From NCBI RefSeq assembly GCF_027579695.1, contig NC_083583.1, forward strand, positions 3,027,542 through 3,091,541: DNA of 64,000 nt, written 5' to 3'. The notes beneath the pieces were generated by a model, which worked only from the letters and a program-made list of their open reading frames with translations, ran no database searches and was not told the origin of the DNA. Every line of letters starts with the position of its first letter. Within the stretch, counting starts at the first letter, position 1. The DNA comes from Neoarius graeffei. Its lineage: Eukaryota; Chordata; Actinopteri; Siluriformes; Ariidae. The position numbers and the translations under genes are program-made. Below, piece by piece: positions 9,640-21,058 of the stretch.

Positions 9640-10140
9640 AAAATGTTTCAAAATATCATACAATCTTTCTGCTTTTGCTCCTTTTACAAATTTTACAATC
9701 TTAAGTATAATTTAAATTCATTCAAACAAGAAACAAATTTGGCAGATGATTCTAAAAAAAAAAAAAAAAACTTAACCAGACACAGAATTACATCACTCGA
9801 GCTTTCATCATTTTGGTTTTGTAAGATCATACCAAATGTTATATTGTCTCTTGAAATATAATCTAGAAACGAGGAGACTTTTTGTTTTATCTGTTTGTGA
9901 ATGTCAAGTTAAAATGTATTTCTATCTGTCTTCCACCACATGAGAGAAATGCATGGTCTGTAGTTTCAATATCATTTTCACAAAATGAGCAAAAATTATC
10001 ATCCGTGTTAAAGCGTAGTCTAAATCTTTCATCCTTTTATCAACTCCTCCATCTACACACTTCACTGTCGAGGTATAATTACTTACTGTAGCCCATATCC
10101 TGCTTTGTGCAAAGTATTGGCACCCATCTACCTGCATCTG
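9640..10140 (-). mobile_element. L1-like LINE, C-terminal remnant
   Basis: On the - strand one frame gives NFCSFCENDIETTDHAFLSC, the cysteine/histidine motif found at the C-terminus of L1-type fish LINE RT proteins. The flanking frames (KRMKDLDYALTRM, RIWATVSNYTS) belong to it only if frame changes are allowed. It is decayed, with several breaks. Confidence 0.5.
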
Positions 10141-10948
10141 TGAGTAATGGGTTCATAGTTTTTAATCCACTAACCAAAGCAGCCGATTAGAACATGATCC
10201 TGTTGGAGACAAATCATAAACACACAGTTCATGGACACATAATAAGGCAAATAATAAACACCAGGTTCTGCTGATACACTAAAATACTGAGTGACCTACT
10301 GGTGTCATGAATTAGAGATACTCTCATAACTAGGAAGCTGATTATTTCCCTCAGTGTTTTATTCCACTTATACAACAGCAATGATTTGGCAAAAAACTGA
10401 AATGTACAGCTTCACCTCTGACTGTTACAGACACCTGACACTGCAAACTCCTCCCATAAACTGAAAATAAATGTCTCCTTACAGACATCACCTTATTGTT
10501 TATCAGTTACACATTTTATTTTTTATCCACTGAAACCTGTGTTTTGCTGCTGCACTATTGTCAGAGCTGCTCTTTTAGAAAATTAATAATCAACACCTTC
10601 TCTTCTGACCAATCACAACCCAGAACTCAGCGGCACTGTGGGATAAAGGGTTTGAAACATCAACAAAATCATTTCTATCGCAGTTGGTAAAACAATTAAA
10701 TGAATTATACACTGATGACAGACTGATAAAGACAGACTTTATGGAGTAGAATGGATTTAAAATGTTCCTCAGGCTGTATTTTGGGATTCAGTCCATGAGT
10801 TACTTCAACATTAGAAGTGAGAAGTCAACATGAGGAAGGTCTAATGGATAGAAACAGGGAGGAAAAAACACTTTTTGGGGCTTTTTGTAGAAATAAAATC
10901 ATGCAAATTGATACAATGACATAATCCATTCCTGCCAATCAAATGTGT

Positions 10949-10993
<45 letters not shown>

Positions 10994-11340
10994 GACTGCA
11001 GAAAAAGTTGAAGAGACAGAATAAGATTAGATAGATTGAGATAATATCCTGAAGCAACACACAGAACCATTATGGATTAAATTCTTTCCTCCTCATTATG
11101 AAGCACTGTGCAGACGAGCATAAGCATTAATCCCAGATTTATTTTTTTTCATAATCTCATGCCTGCACAGTCCTCCCTGATATTTTACACTCCCACAGTT
11201 GCCTTCAAGCGCAGCTTTTTATCTCAGATACACGAGCAGGCAAGACATTTTCTAAAGGCTTGATCAACCTGTGTGAGCAAATAGTTCAGTGTGTGTGTGT
11301 GTGTGTGCAGATGCTGTGACAGCTCAGGATTCTGGATTAA
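10141..11340. other. Gene-free stretch with simple repeats
   Basis: No gene is seen. It contains a (TG)n-(G)n block at 10945-10991 and a (TG)n at 11290-11308. It also contains a dispersed repeat at 10529-10632 (TCAGAGCTGCT, AATTAATAATCAACACCTTC) that recurs at 38082-38180 in an ogfod1 intron. Confidence 0.5.
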
Positions 11341-11347
11341 TAACAAA

Positions 11348-11381
11348 ATGTATCTGCTGCTGTTCCTCTCCCTCTGCCTCA
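11348..11381 (+). CDS. Orphan signal-peptide exon
   Basis: ATG begins MYLLLFLSLCL, and after one further base comes a perfect GTGAGT donor (11382-11387). A short Met plus hydrophobic run split in phase 1 is the standard first coding exon of secreted or Ig-superfamily membrane proteins. The message would enter the secretory pathway. No matching second exon is seen to the right: the BEL element starts 168 bases downstream, and beyond it the only host exons are on the other strand. It may be a relic, or its partners may lie outside my recognition. Confidence 0.5.
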
Positions 11382-11548
11382 GTGAGTAAAACTCCATTCA
11401 ATTTCCGAATGTGTGGCTAAATCAGGTTTGTCTTTTAAAAATTTTCTGTCATACAACATTATTACAGTGACATTATAACGTTATTATAGTAACTTTATAT
11501 TATAAATGCTTAATTAAAAAAAAAACACCAGGAAGATTTTATGGTTTT

Positions 11549-12477
11549 TGTTGCGGCGACCTGCCACAAGGAGTGCCTGAACGCAGGCTCACATGATTGA
11601 CAGCTGCCTCCGCCACTTCCTGCTACGCTGAATCGCTGCGCTACCAGCGCACGCACGCTGCGCTGAACAGGCAGCCAATCACAACGCTAGTTAGCAGGGC
11701 AGCCAATAGCAGGGCAGCGGTCGTTCTAGAACGCTAGGCAGAATTGACGTTCAGTTTGTAATGAAGCAGCAGCGCAGCAGTTGCAAAGAGAACTTCGCTA
11801 CTAACACAAACTTTACAGCACATCAGGGAAAAAAGGACAAAAAAGGCTACCTGTAAACCCACTGAACTTTTTTATATGCAAACACTGCGCTCGCAGTAAT
11901 CCGTGGGCATGAGAAATGTTTGTTCCTTACCTGTGATTGGTTTAATGTGATTGGTTTAAACTTCCTTTCTCAGTGGCGTGTAGTAAAAGATCTTCAGTTA
12001 AAGTGAACAAACTGCCTGTGAAAGGGCTAATGGTTAAAATGGTTCTTAGTTTAAAACTGTCTTTCTGTTCATTTATATTTGTTCAGCAACATATTACCTG
12101 AATTATTAAAAATGGTTAAAATATACCTAATTTACCTTATACATAAATATTTATATATTGTTGCCTAATTAACTTGGGTTTTGTTATAGAAAAACAAGCA
12201 TTTATTCATACATGCTTTGTTGTAGAAAAACAAGCATTTATTCATACATTTATTTTATGTTTGTATGTTTTTAAAGGTTTTTCACCTTCTAACTTCGGCT
12301 TCAAGCTCCAAGCTTCTAGCTTCTACTTCTGATTCTACCTCTGATTCTACTTCTGATTCTAACATCAGTTCCACTGAAAACCAATAAAATACAAGACGAG
12401 TGGAATCCTGTGTCCGAGTCCTTCCCTTTCAAGTGTGGGAAACCCTGATGCTCACATACACTTGACAGTGAAAAACC
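11549..12477 (+). repeat. BEL 5' LTR
   Basis: 929 bp, TG...CA ends, nearly identical to 17549-18477. It includes an AATAAAAT signal near its 3' part. Confidence 0.9.
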
Positions 12478-15400
12478 GATGCACCAGTGGAAAATGACGA
12501 CTGCCAGACGACTGCCAGTGAATCACCACTGCACCAGTGCATCAAACCGAAACCAGTGACCAAGAAGCAAGACTCCACTCATGCCACAACCCAACAGAGA
12601 GGGAAGACACTTCACCTGGGGGCCTGGAGGATAAAGCTAGAAGTCATCTGGAAAAAAGAAACGAAATGGTGAAATCATTAGAAGAACTGAAAACAGAGCG
12701 AACCACAGCCAAAAGACTTTTCTCCCATCTTGCTAACTGCATTGCAAGAACATACTCAGAGATGACTGTGGAGGAGCTAAAGCAAAACTTCAACAAGCTT
12801 ACAGCAGAAAGCTCGAGACTCATGGAGGCGAACGAAGAGATTGAGGCCGCCTACATGGCAGAAGCAGACGCAGCCGCTGTAGAGGACCTGGGCGCCGAGA
12901 AGAAAGCCGACCTGGAGAAGATAGAGGCATACTGTAAGCAGAGGACTAAAGAAGCAAAGCTCCTAATTCAACAAACACTCTGGGAATCGTATGGGGAGAA
13001 AGAGCTGCCCCTTGCTCTATACATCGCTGAAGCTGACTGCAAGAATGTCTCCTCTGCCCAGCTCGACGTGACTCTGGAGGCATATGAGTTCATGCTGAAG
13101 CACTTTGAGATGTTGGTGCTGAAGGCCAAAGAAGTGCACCGTGACTGGAACCGCTGAGCTCCCGCTGCAGAGCAAAGAGACTTTGATCACCGCATGACAG
13201 AGCTCGAAGTACAACTTCCCCAGCTGGTGTCGCGCAAGGCCGCCTTCATCAAAGCTGCAAAAATCAAGACAGAATCTGAAGAGCCCACTGTCCACCGTAC
13301 AGCTCCAGTGCCAGCAATAAAGCTGAAAGCCACAGCCCTTCCAAAGTTTGCTGGCAACCAGCGAAGTTACTACAGGTGGAAGAAGGAGTGGGAAGCTCTA
13401 CAGAAGCAGGGTGAACCGACAGGGTCTAGAGAGGTCAAGAAATTCCAGCTGCTCGACAGCATCGATGAAAAGGTGGCCGAAAACCTACACCTGTCGACCT
13501 ACAGCTCCTCAAACGAAATCTTCAGAGTCCTGGATAACCGGTTTGGGAACCAAGCCAACATTGCTCTCGAGATCATTGAAGATCTACAAGCAACTCCTGC
13601 AGTCAAAGCCGGCCAGCCAAGAAGAGTCATCGAGCTCATCCAAACAGTGGAAAAAGCTCTCTACGACTTAAATGAACTGGACAATGCCGAGGCCATAAAG
13701 AACCCCATTGTGACCAAATCCATTGAGGGCAAGCTTCCAGAAACTTTAAAGAAAGACTGGCTCACCTATGCTGCTGATGTGAGTAACGCTGTGGACCATC
13801 ACGACCGCTTTGACAAGCTGCTGGCTTACCTAAAGTCACAGGAAGCCATATATGAGCAACTTGACCAACTGAAAGATGGCGCTGAACCTGCCAAGGACAA
13901 GACCAAGTTCCTGAAGCAAGCCAGAACAAAAGCAACCAACAGTCCGGCAGTGTCATCCAACGGTGACGCAGCAGGCTGCATCGTCTGTGGTGACCCAAAG
14001 CACAGAAGAAAACTGTACTTCTGCAGAAAGTTTAGAACCAACCTAAAGCCATTGGAGAAGAGGGATGCAGCACAACAACTCGGTGCCTGCAAAAGATGCC
14101 TCGAAGTCCACACTGGTGAAAGCTGCAAGAAAACCACTTACCTGTGCGGGAATCCAGAATGCAAAGACCAACACCACTTCCTCCTCTGTCCAGTTACCAG
14201 ACCCCAGTCCCAAAGAACACCCAAGTTCAGTCCAGTGAGGGCTGAGGGCAGAAGACTCACTGAAACCCAGGAGCAGTTCCTCTCCAAACTCACACCAGAG
14301 CTGGCACAACAGTGTTGAGATGCCTTCTGCAACATAGCGTCCAGGGCATTCAACTCCAGTGCTGCTGAGAGAGGTCTTCTAGATGAACACTGCCTCACCG
14401 AGTACCCAGTCATCCTAATGCTCCTCAATGTCACTGCTAATGACGGACAGAGTGTCGGGACCCTCATCGACCTGGCATCAGACACAAACTACATAACGCA
14501 CAAAGCTGCAAGCAAGTTGAACCTGAGAAGTGAAGACGTTACGCTGGAGGTTCATGGCGTTGGAGGGATGAAGGTGTCTGTTGCAACCAAGCGCTATTTG
14601 CTGAAGATACGAGTCAGCACCCCAAGAGGGACACTCAAAGCACACCAACTCATCTGCTATGGACTTGACAAAATAGCAGAAGTCCACAGACATGTCCCGG
14701 CGAAAAAACTGCAGAAAATCTTCTCAGACATCTCCCTGGAAGATCTGGCAAGACCAAAGGAGATCCAACTCCTCATCAGCCACAAAGAAGGGCAGCTGGT
14801 ACCCCAGAAGGTTCGTTCCGTCGGTGACTTGGTGCTCTGGGATGGCCCGCTTGGCAAAACCATTGGAGGCACACACCCAGACCTCTTTGAGGAAGTCACC
14901 TTAACGGCCCACACCTCCAAGACTCACTTCGCAAGATCCATGCGCACTGCAGCTGTCATTGGAGACAAACCTGCTGGTTGCATAGCCCAGGTTGCCATGC
15001 GAGAGACAGCCAGCCTGCCTTCATTCAACCACTTCAAAGAGGAGAGACGTGTCCTCGAAGAGGATGCCTATGTCGATGACATATTGACTTCCCACAACAA
15101 CCTCGACCACCTGAAATGCCTCACATCCAACATTGAGCAGATCCTTCAAGCAGGAGGGTTCTTCATGAAGCCCTGGATCTACTCGGATCAAAGTGGGAGA
15201 AGCGAGTCGAGAGGTAAGAAGATCGAGTCAAACACCATGATCCTGCCAAACCAACTCACCGAAGAGGATAACAAAGCCCTGGGCCTCGGCTACACCATCG
15301 ACGATGACAAGTTACATGTCATGGTTGCAGTGAACTTCTCCAAGAGGAGGAAGAAAATGCGCCTCGGCCAGGACTTGTTGAAAGAACAAGTGAGAGAACA

Positions 15401-17548
15401 AACCCCCCTTGACCATAAAGGTGACCCTGTGAAAGCAGAAATGTGCGGAGCAGTCTTTGCAGCACGGCTGAAGAATTACTTCCAAAAGCACTGCCGAATC
15501 GAGGTCAAGAGGTGGTATCATCTAGTCGACAGCCAGACCATCTTGGGTGCCATACAGCGTGAAAGTTATGGATACCAAACCTTCTACGCAAACAGAGTTG
15601 GTGAGATCCAGAGCAGCACTGACATCCGAGATTGGTGGTGGATTCCAGGTGCCGAGAACATTGCAGATATTATCACCCAAGGGGCCAGTCCTGATGACCT
15701 AATCGAGAAATCCAAGTGGCAGTCAGGTCCGCAGTTCCTTCAGCTTCCTGAGAGTGAGTGGCCAAAAAAGTCAGCGAAAGATGTTGCTGCACAGGCAAGA
15801 GACAACGTCACAAAAATGCAGAAGAAAACATTCACTGCTGTACTCACCCGAAGTCAGCTGAAGACACAAAGCCCAATTGCAGTCCAGGACAAAGCACAAT
15901 CCAAGTCCAGAAACCCGCCACCAACAGTAGCAGCAGTCCAAAATCTATTGGACGAAAGGCGCTTCAGCAGTCTAAGACGGCTGGTCGGGACGGTTGCATG
16001 GATTTGGAGGGTGGCTAAGAAGTTCTTGCACACCAAGAGGGGAGATGAAGCAAAGTGGGAGGCAATACCTTCATCTGGCGTCATCACTGTCAGCGAAAGG
16101 AAAAACATGTTCCTGAAACTATGTCTGGCAGCGCAAGAAGGTGTGAACTTCCCAAATACAACTACTGACAGGCTTGTTGTATACAAAGACCAAGTAACTG
16201 GGATCCTGATGTGTGGAGGGCGGATACAGGCCTTCAAAGAGGACCATAATGCTGTTCCCCTGCTACCATACCAAGCCTGGGTCTCCACTCTCCTGGCCCG
16301 TGAAGCACACAGTGAGGGACATGACGGAGTGGCAGGAACTCTGCTGCGGATGCGAAAGAGAGCCTGGGTGATCAGAGGAAGAATTCTGGCCCAAAAAGTT
16401 GTTGACAACTGCATCATCTGCAAGAAGGAAAGAGCAAGAACCTGTCAGCAAATCATGGGTGACTTACCTGAAGAGCATGTCAATCCAGCTGCGCCATTCC
16501 AGTTCACATCCGTCGACCTGTTCGGACCATATCAAGTGAAGGATGACGTCAGAAGGAGAGCAAGCATGAAAGTATGGGGCGTACTATTCTGCTGTATGTC
16601 AAGCCAAGCCATCCATGTCGAACTGGCAAACACTCTAACAACAGAGAGCTTCCTCCTTGCTTACCAGAGGTTCACTTCAATCCGTGGTCATCCGCAGAAG
16701 ATCTGGTCCGATCCTGGAACAAACTTCATTGGAGCGAAACCTGTCCTGGAAGAAATGTATACTTACCTGAGACAACTGAACAAAGAATCACTTGAAGAGT
16801 ATGCTGCCAAAAACGGTACCTGCTGGACGTGGAAAATCCTTCCAGCTGACTCACCCCACCGGAACGGTGCGGCCGAAGCTGCTGTCAAGGTCACCAAAAG
16901 AGCTCTGCAAAGCCTCGGTGGCGGAGGAGGCCTTACCTTCAGTGAGTTCCTGACAGTGCTTAAGCTAGCTGCTAACCTTGCCAACGAAAGGCCAATCGAT
17001 GCCAGAGTTCAGAGCCGTGAGGACCGCATCAACTACGCAACCCCAAACACACTGTTGCTTGGCCGAGCCACACAAACTGGAGACTTCAAAACAGTAGACT
17101 ACACCACCTACCCCTTCAAGAGACTGCGAGAAATGCAAACACAAGTTAGCCACTTCTGGAGGTCCTGGAGCCAACTTGCAGGTCCGAACCTGTTCATCCG
17201 CAGCAAGTGGCACACTGCAAAAAGGAATGTTGCCGTCGGAGACATAGTGTGGCTCTGCAACCAAAACGCACTGAGGGGGCAATTCAAGCTTGCAAGAGTG
17301 GTCAGCGTGAATGCAGACTCCAAAGGCATTGTCCGGGATGTCCATGTGAAAGTCCCCCTAGGTGGACGTGCTCGAGTGAAGACTCCAAAGCCAACCGAAA
17401 AGTCCTGGGACCCACAGGGTACCACACTGCATCGGGATGTGCGACGCCTCATTGTCCTCCTCCCAGTGGAGGAACAAGTCAGCAGAGACCAGCTCGCCTG
17501 ATGGGTGCGATCTTCCCGTGTCGCGCCACACCAAGATCGAGTGGGAGG

Positions 17549-18477
17549 TGTTGCGGCGACCTGCCAGAAGGAGTGCCTGAACGCAGGCTCACATGATTGA
17601 CAGCTGCCTCCGCCACTTCCTGCTACGCTGAATCGCTGCGCTACCAGCGCACGCACGCTGCGCTGAACAGGCAGCCAATCACAACGCTAGTTAGCAGGGC
17701 AGCCAATAGCAGGGCAGCGGTCGTTCTAGAACGCTAGGCAGAATTGACATTCAGTTTGTAATGAAGCAGCAGCGCAGCAGTTGCAAAGAGAACTTCGCTA
17801 CTAACACAAACTTTACAGCACATCAGGGAAAAAAGGACAAAAAAGGCTACCTGTAAACCCACTGAACTTTTTTATATGCAAACACTGCGCTCGCAGTAAT
17901 CCGTGGGCATGAGAAATGTTTGTTCCTTACCTGTGATTGGTTTAATGTGATTGGTTTAAACTTCCTTTCTCAGTGGCGTGTAGTAAAAGATCTTCAGTTA
18001 AAGTGAACAAACTGCCTGTGAAAGGGCTAATGGTTAAAATGGTTCTTAGTTTAAAACTGTTTTTCTGTTCATTTATATTTGTTCAGCAACATATTACCTG
18101 AATTATTAAAAATGGTTAAAATATACCTAATTTACCTTATACATAAATATTTATATATTGTTGCCTAATTAACTTGGGTTTTGTTATAGAAAAACAAGCA
18201 TTTATTCATACATGCTTTGTTGTAGAAAAACAAGCATTTATTCATACATTTATTTTATGTTTGTATGTTTTTAAAGGTTTTTCACCTTCTAACTTCGGCT
18301 TCAAGCTCCAAGCTTCTAGCTTCTACTTCTGATTCTACCTCTGATTCTACTTCTGATTCTAACGTCAGTTCCACTGAAAACCAATAAAATACAAGACGAG
18401 TGGAATCCTGTGTCCGAGTCCTTCCCTTTCAAGTGTGGGAAACCCTGATGCTCACATACACTTGACAGTTTTGATGG
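17549..18477 (+). repeat. BEL 3' LTR
   Basis: Direct repeat of the 5' LTR. The GTTTT target duplication follows at once. Confidence 0.9.
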
Positions 18478-18608
18478 ACAAACAAAAATGCAAATGGACA
18501 ACAGATTTAATACGCATGCACGCTTTCAATTTTTGTGCTACACGTCACTCTTCACCAACTACTCCTCTCATGCTGTGTTTAAAAATGCTGCTTATAATTT
18601 TAAACGTG

Positions 18609-18996
18609 AGGCGGCACGGTGGTGTAGTGGTTAGCGCTGTCGCCTCACAGCAAGAAGGTCCTGGGTTCGAGCCCCGGGGCCGGCGAGGGCCTTTCTGTGC
18701 GGAGTTTGCATGTTCTCCCCGTGTCCGCGTGGGTTTCCTCCGGGTGCTCCGGTTTCCCCCACAGTCCAAAGACATGCAGGTTAGGTTAACTGGTGACTCT
18801 AAATTGAGCGTAGGTGTGAATGTGAGTGTGAATGGTTGTCTGTGTCTATGTGTCAGCCCTGTGATGACCTGGCGACTTGTCCAGGGTGAACCCCGCCTTT
18901 CGCCCGTAGTCAGCTGGGATAGGATCCAGCTTGCCTGCGACCCTGTAGAAGGATAAAGCGGCTAGAGATAATGAGATGAGATGAGAATGAGATGAG
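18609..18996 (+). mobile_element. tRNA-derived SINE, family 1, copy 2
   Basis: Head GGCGGCACGGTGGTGTAGTG, box B GGGTTCGAGCC, and a GATGAGATGAGA tail. The 13-bp target duplication AATTTTAAACGTG stands at 18596-18608 and 18997-19009, so both ends are exact. Confidence 0.92.
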
Positions 18997-19124
18997 AATT
19001 TTAAACGTGTTTCCAGACCCAACATCCTTTTGTAAACAACCCTTTACAACCCAGAAACAGACTCCGCCCCATGTCACAAGCAGAGCTCCTCAGCGCCACG
19101 TCTTTTCCGTATGTGTCAAATCCT

Positions 19125-19691
19125 AAACTCAGAGTGCTCTTCATTTCTGCGATACGGTTCAGGAATGTGGGATTGATCCACCCTATGTGAGCCTGACCTC
19201 CTTGTTTACGCTCTAAATCTTTACATACCGCCCCTTTAATATTTGGTCAGTGCTCTGAATAAAGTGAAATGGTCAGTGAGGATGAGGCGTACCCTCGTAT
19301 GTCTGTCAGCTCCACGTCAGTCTGACTCAACAGCTTCCCGAGTCTCCATTTCTTTCCTGACTGGTCACAAAACTCCAGTCCTTCCTCCACGGGCTCCACG
19401 GCACACACTCGCTTCGCCCGTTTAGCTTTGCCTTTCAACAAAGACACACAAAACACAACAGCAGGAATATTTACAAAGTGTAGAAAAGTGCTTTCCGTTA
19501 CAAGGCTCCATGTTCGGTTCGTTTTGACAAGTTTGAATGACAGCTGTGTCGATACTTTTCTCAGCTGCTGTGTAATCGCTCACCTGAGGGTGGAGTCTGA
19601 CAAGACGGAGAGAACACTTTCTTTTGCTCTTCCTCTTCTTTCACTTCCGGGGACGTTTTCTGTTTCCGAGGCGATGTGACCGGACTCTGAC
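19125..19691 (-). CDS. Unnamed host gene, 3' exons
   Basis: Three - strand exons fit together in phase. 19584-19691 has acceptor TTTCAG and donor GTGAGC and codes TSPRKQKTSPEVKEEEEQKK. 19293-19431 has acceptor GAAAG and donor GTACGC and codes VCAVEPVEEGLEFCDQSGKK, then WRLGKLLSQTDVELTDI. A probable last exon starts at 19200 or 19197 and codes RVDQSHIPEPYRRNEEHSEF, ending in TGA near 19125. The first junction restores a GGC glycine codon exactly. The protein part is a basic, Ser/Pro/Glu-rich linker followed by a compact Trp-containing segment, suggesting a nuclear protein. The last junction is weak; reading through the donor instead gives a stop at about 19247. No upstream exon was found among the repeats to 24 kb. 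I do not recognise the family. Confidence 0.5.
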
Positions 19692-19794
19692 CTGAAATCC
19701 GAAGGGAACAGATAAGAACTTTAAGGCTTTCTGATCGCCTTGGATTTTACAATAAATCGTTTGCTTTTAGAGGAAACTGGATAATTATGAATGA

Positions 19795-20160
19795 ATGAAC
19801 CCTTTATTGTCACTAGTCACAAATACCAGCGAAATTAGCCGTCAACCTGTCCGTCATACATATTGACACAGGGGTAGACAGGACAGGAAGACAGGGATGA
19901 AAAATACAGAATAACATGAGGGGAGAGGAGGAGAAAAAAACAACCCCCACACTATGCTTCTGTGGGAAGTACAGTGTGGGAACATTAAAAACACACCTCA
20001 GCACATAAACACAAAAAACACAGTACACTTTACAACATGAAAGCTCGGGACTCGAGGGGGAAGGGAGTGAGGGAGGGCAATCATGGGGGGCAGAAGTATA
20101 GGTAACCCAGCGCAAACGAGCAGTCCGGTCCTGCAGCCAGACGGCGCTTACCCACTTGTC
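19795..20160 (-). repeat. LINE 3'-end-like dispersed repeat
   Basis: The stretch begins TGAATGAACCCTTTATTGTC and continues with a CACAAATACCAGCGAAATTA motif, like the antisense 3' end of L2-type LINEs. A small open frame through it is not credible. A related end occurs at 37183-37250. Confidence 0.45.
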
Positions 20161-20520
20161 ACACTGGGGGTAAAAAATTATGATGTTTGAAGTGCGTTCT
20201 AATGTTTTACATTACATGGCTGTGACTACTGAGTTTGTGGTTAAAGCCAAGATTTCACTTAGTTTCTCTTTTTTAAGCACCATCACTGTTAGTAGTAGTT
20301 AGTAATAATTGTTTGTAAAAATGTGTGGATTTGACAAACTATTTTATTAAAAATCGTGCTGTTATCTTTTTCCCTAGATTTGTGGGTTTTTTATTTTTAT
20401 TTTTATTGAATATTCGAGGTTTCTTCCTCAGGTTTTCTCAGAGCTTTTCCTCGCCCTAGTTAGTTCTGGCTTGTTCATGAAGAATCTCGGCCGAAATCCA
20501 TATTTCTGTAAAGATAAATC
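20161..20520. other. No gene recognised
   Basis: AT-rich sequence between two dispersed repeats. I see nothing coding. Confidence 0.35.
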
Positions 20521-20666
20521 CATTTATTTTATAAGTCGAGTCAAAGTCAGATTAATTTATAAAGCACGTTTAAAAACAAAAGTGCTGTCCAATCACGGGT
20601 AAAAACCAGAAAAGAACAAAATGCAAAGACCAAGTTCAGAGACTGATAAAATTAAATGTATTAATA
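20521..20666 (+). repeat. Dispersed teleost repeat, left part
   Basis: The motif AAAGTGCTGTCCAATCACGG and the A-rich sequence after it are the left part of a widespread fish repeat. Its continuation appears at 22990-23400, on the far side of the LINE, so the LINE appears to have opened it. Confidence 0.4.
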
Positions 20667-20679
20667 GAACCAGCGATGG

Positions 20680-21058
20680 GCAGCACGGTGGTGTAGTGGT
20701 TAGCGCTGTCGCCTCACAGCAAGAAGGTCCTGGGTTCGAGCCCCGGGGCCGGCGAGGGCCTTTCTGTGTGGAGTTTGCATGTTCTCCCCGTGTCCGCGTG
20801 GGTTTCCTCCGGGTGCTCCGGTTTCCCCCACAGTCCAAAGACATGCAGGTTAGGTTAACTGGTGACTCTAAATTGACCGTAGGTGTGAATGTGAGTGTGA
20901 ATGGTTGTCTGTGTCTATGTGTCGGCCCTGTGATGACCTGGCGACTTGTCCAGGGTGTACCCCGCCTTTCGCCCGTAGTCAGCTGGGATAGGCTCCAGCT
21001 TGCCTGCGACCCTGTAGAAGGATAAAGCGGCTTGAGATAATGAGATGAGATGAGATGA
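20680..21058 (+). mobile_element. tRNA-derived SINE, family 1, copy 3
   Basis: Same head, boxes and tail as copy 2. The target duplication GAACCAGCGATGG lies at 20667-20679 and 21059-21071. The right copy of that duplication is already LINE coding sequence, so the SINE landed at or within the 5' edge of the LINE. Confidence 0.92.

Larger units (their letters stand above)
11549..18477 (+). mobile_element. BEL/Pao LTR retrotransposon (fossil)
   Basis: Two 929-bp LTRs (11549-12477 and 17549-18477) begin TGTTGCGGCG and end CTTGACA. GTTTT target duplications flank them directly (11544-11548 and 18478-18482). Inside are a gag-like region with a DUF1759-type segment and a zinc-knuckle region (about 12490-14318), then a pol region with aspartic-protease-like, RNase H-like, zinc-binding and DDE integrase segments and a C-terminal DUF5641-like domain (about 14418-17501). 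That content is characteristic of BEL/Pao. The LTRs differ at only about four positions, so insertion was recent. The coding part is broken, with at least a few breaks. Confidence 0.9.

Noticed and set aside
18609-18690. tRNA gene-like boxes A and B
   Set aside because: They belong to the heads of tRNA-derived SINEs. The acceptor stem and anticodon arm are not conserved and the same sequence occurs seven times.
18666-18956. Repeated frames of the type [18 protein letters not shown] in many places and on both strands
   Set aside because: They are all translations of the family 1 SINE body, not a protein family.
20110-20175. Tiny exon-like TGTGACAAGTGG between an acceptor-like and a donor-like site on the - strand
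   Set aside because: At 12 bases, next to a LINE-derived repeat, it cannot be told from chance and is not phase-linked to the exons at 19.3-19.7 kb.
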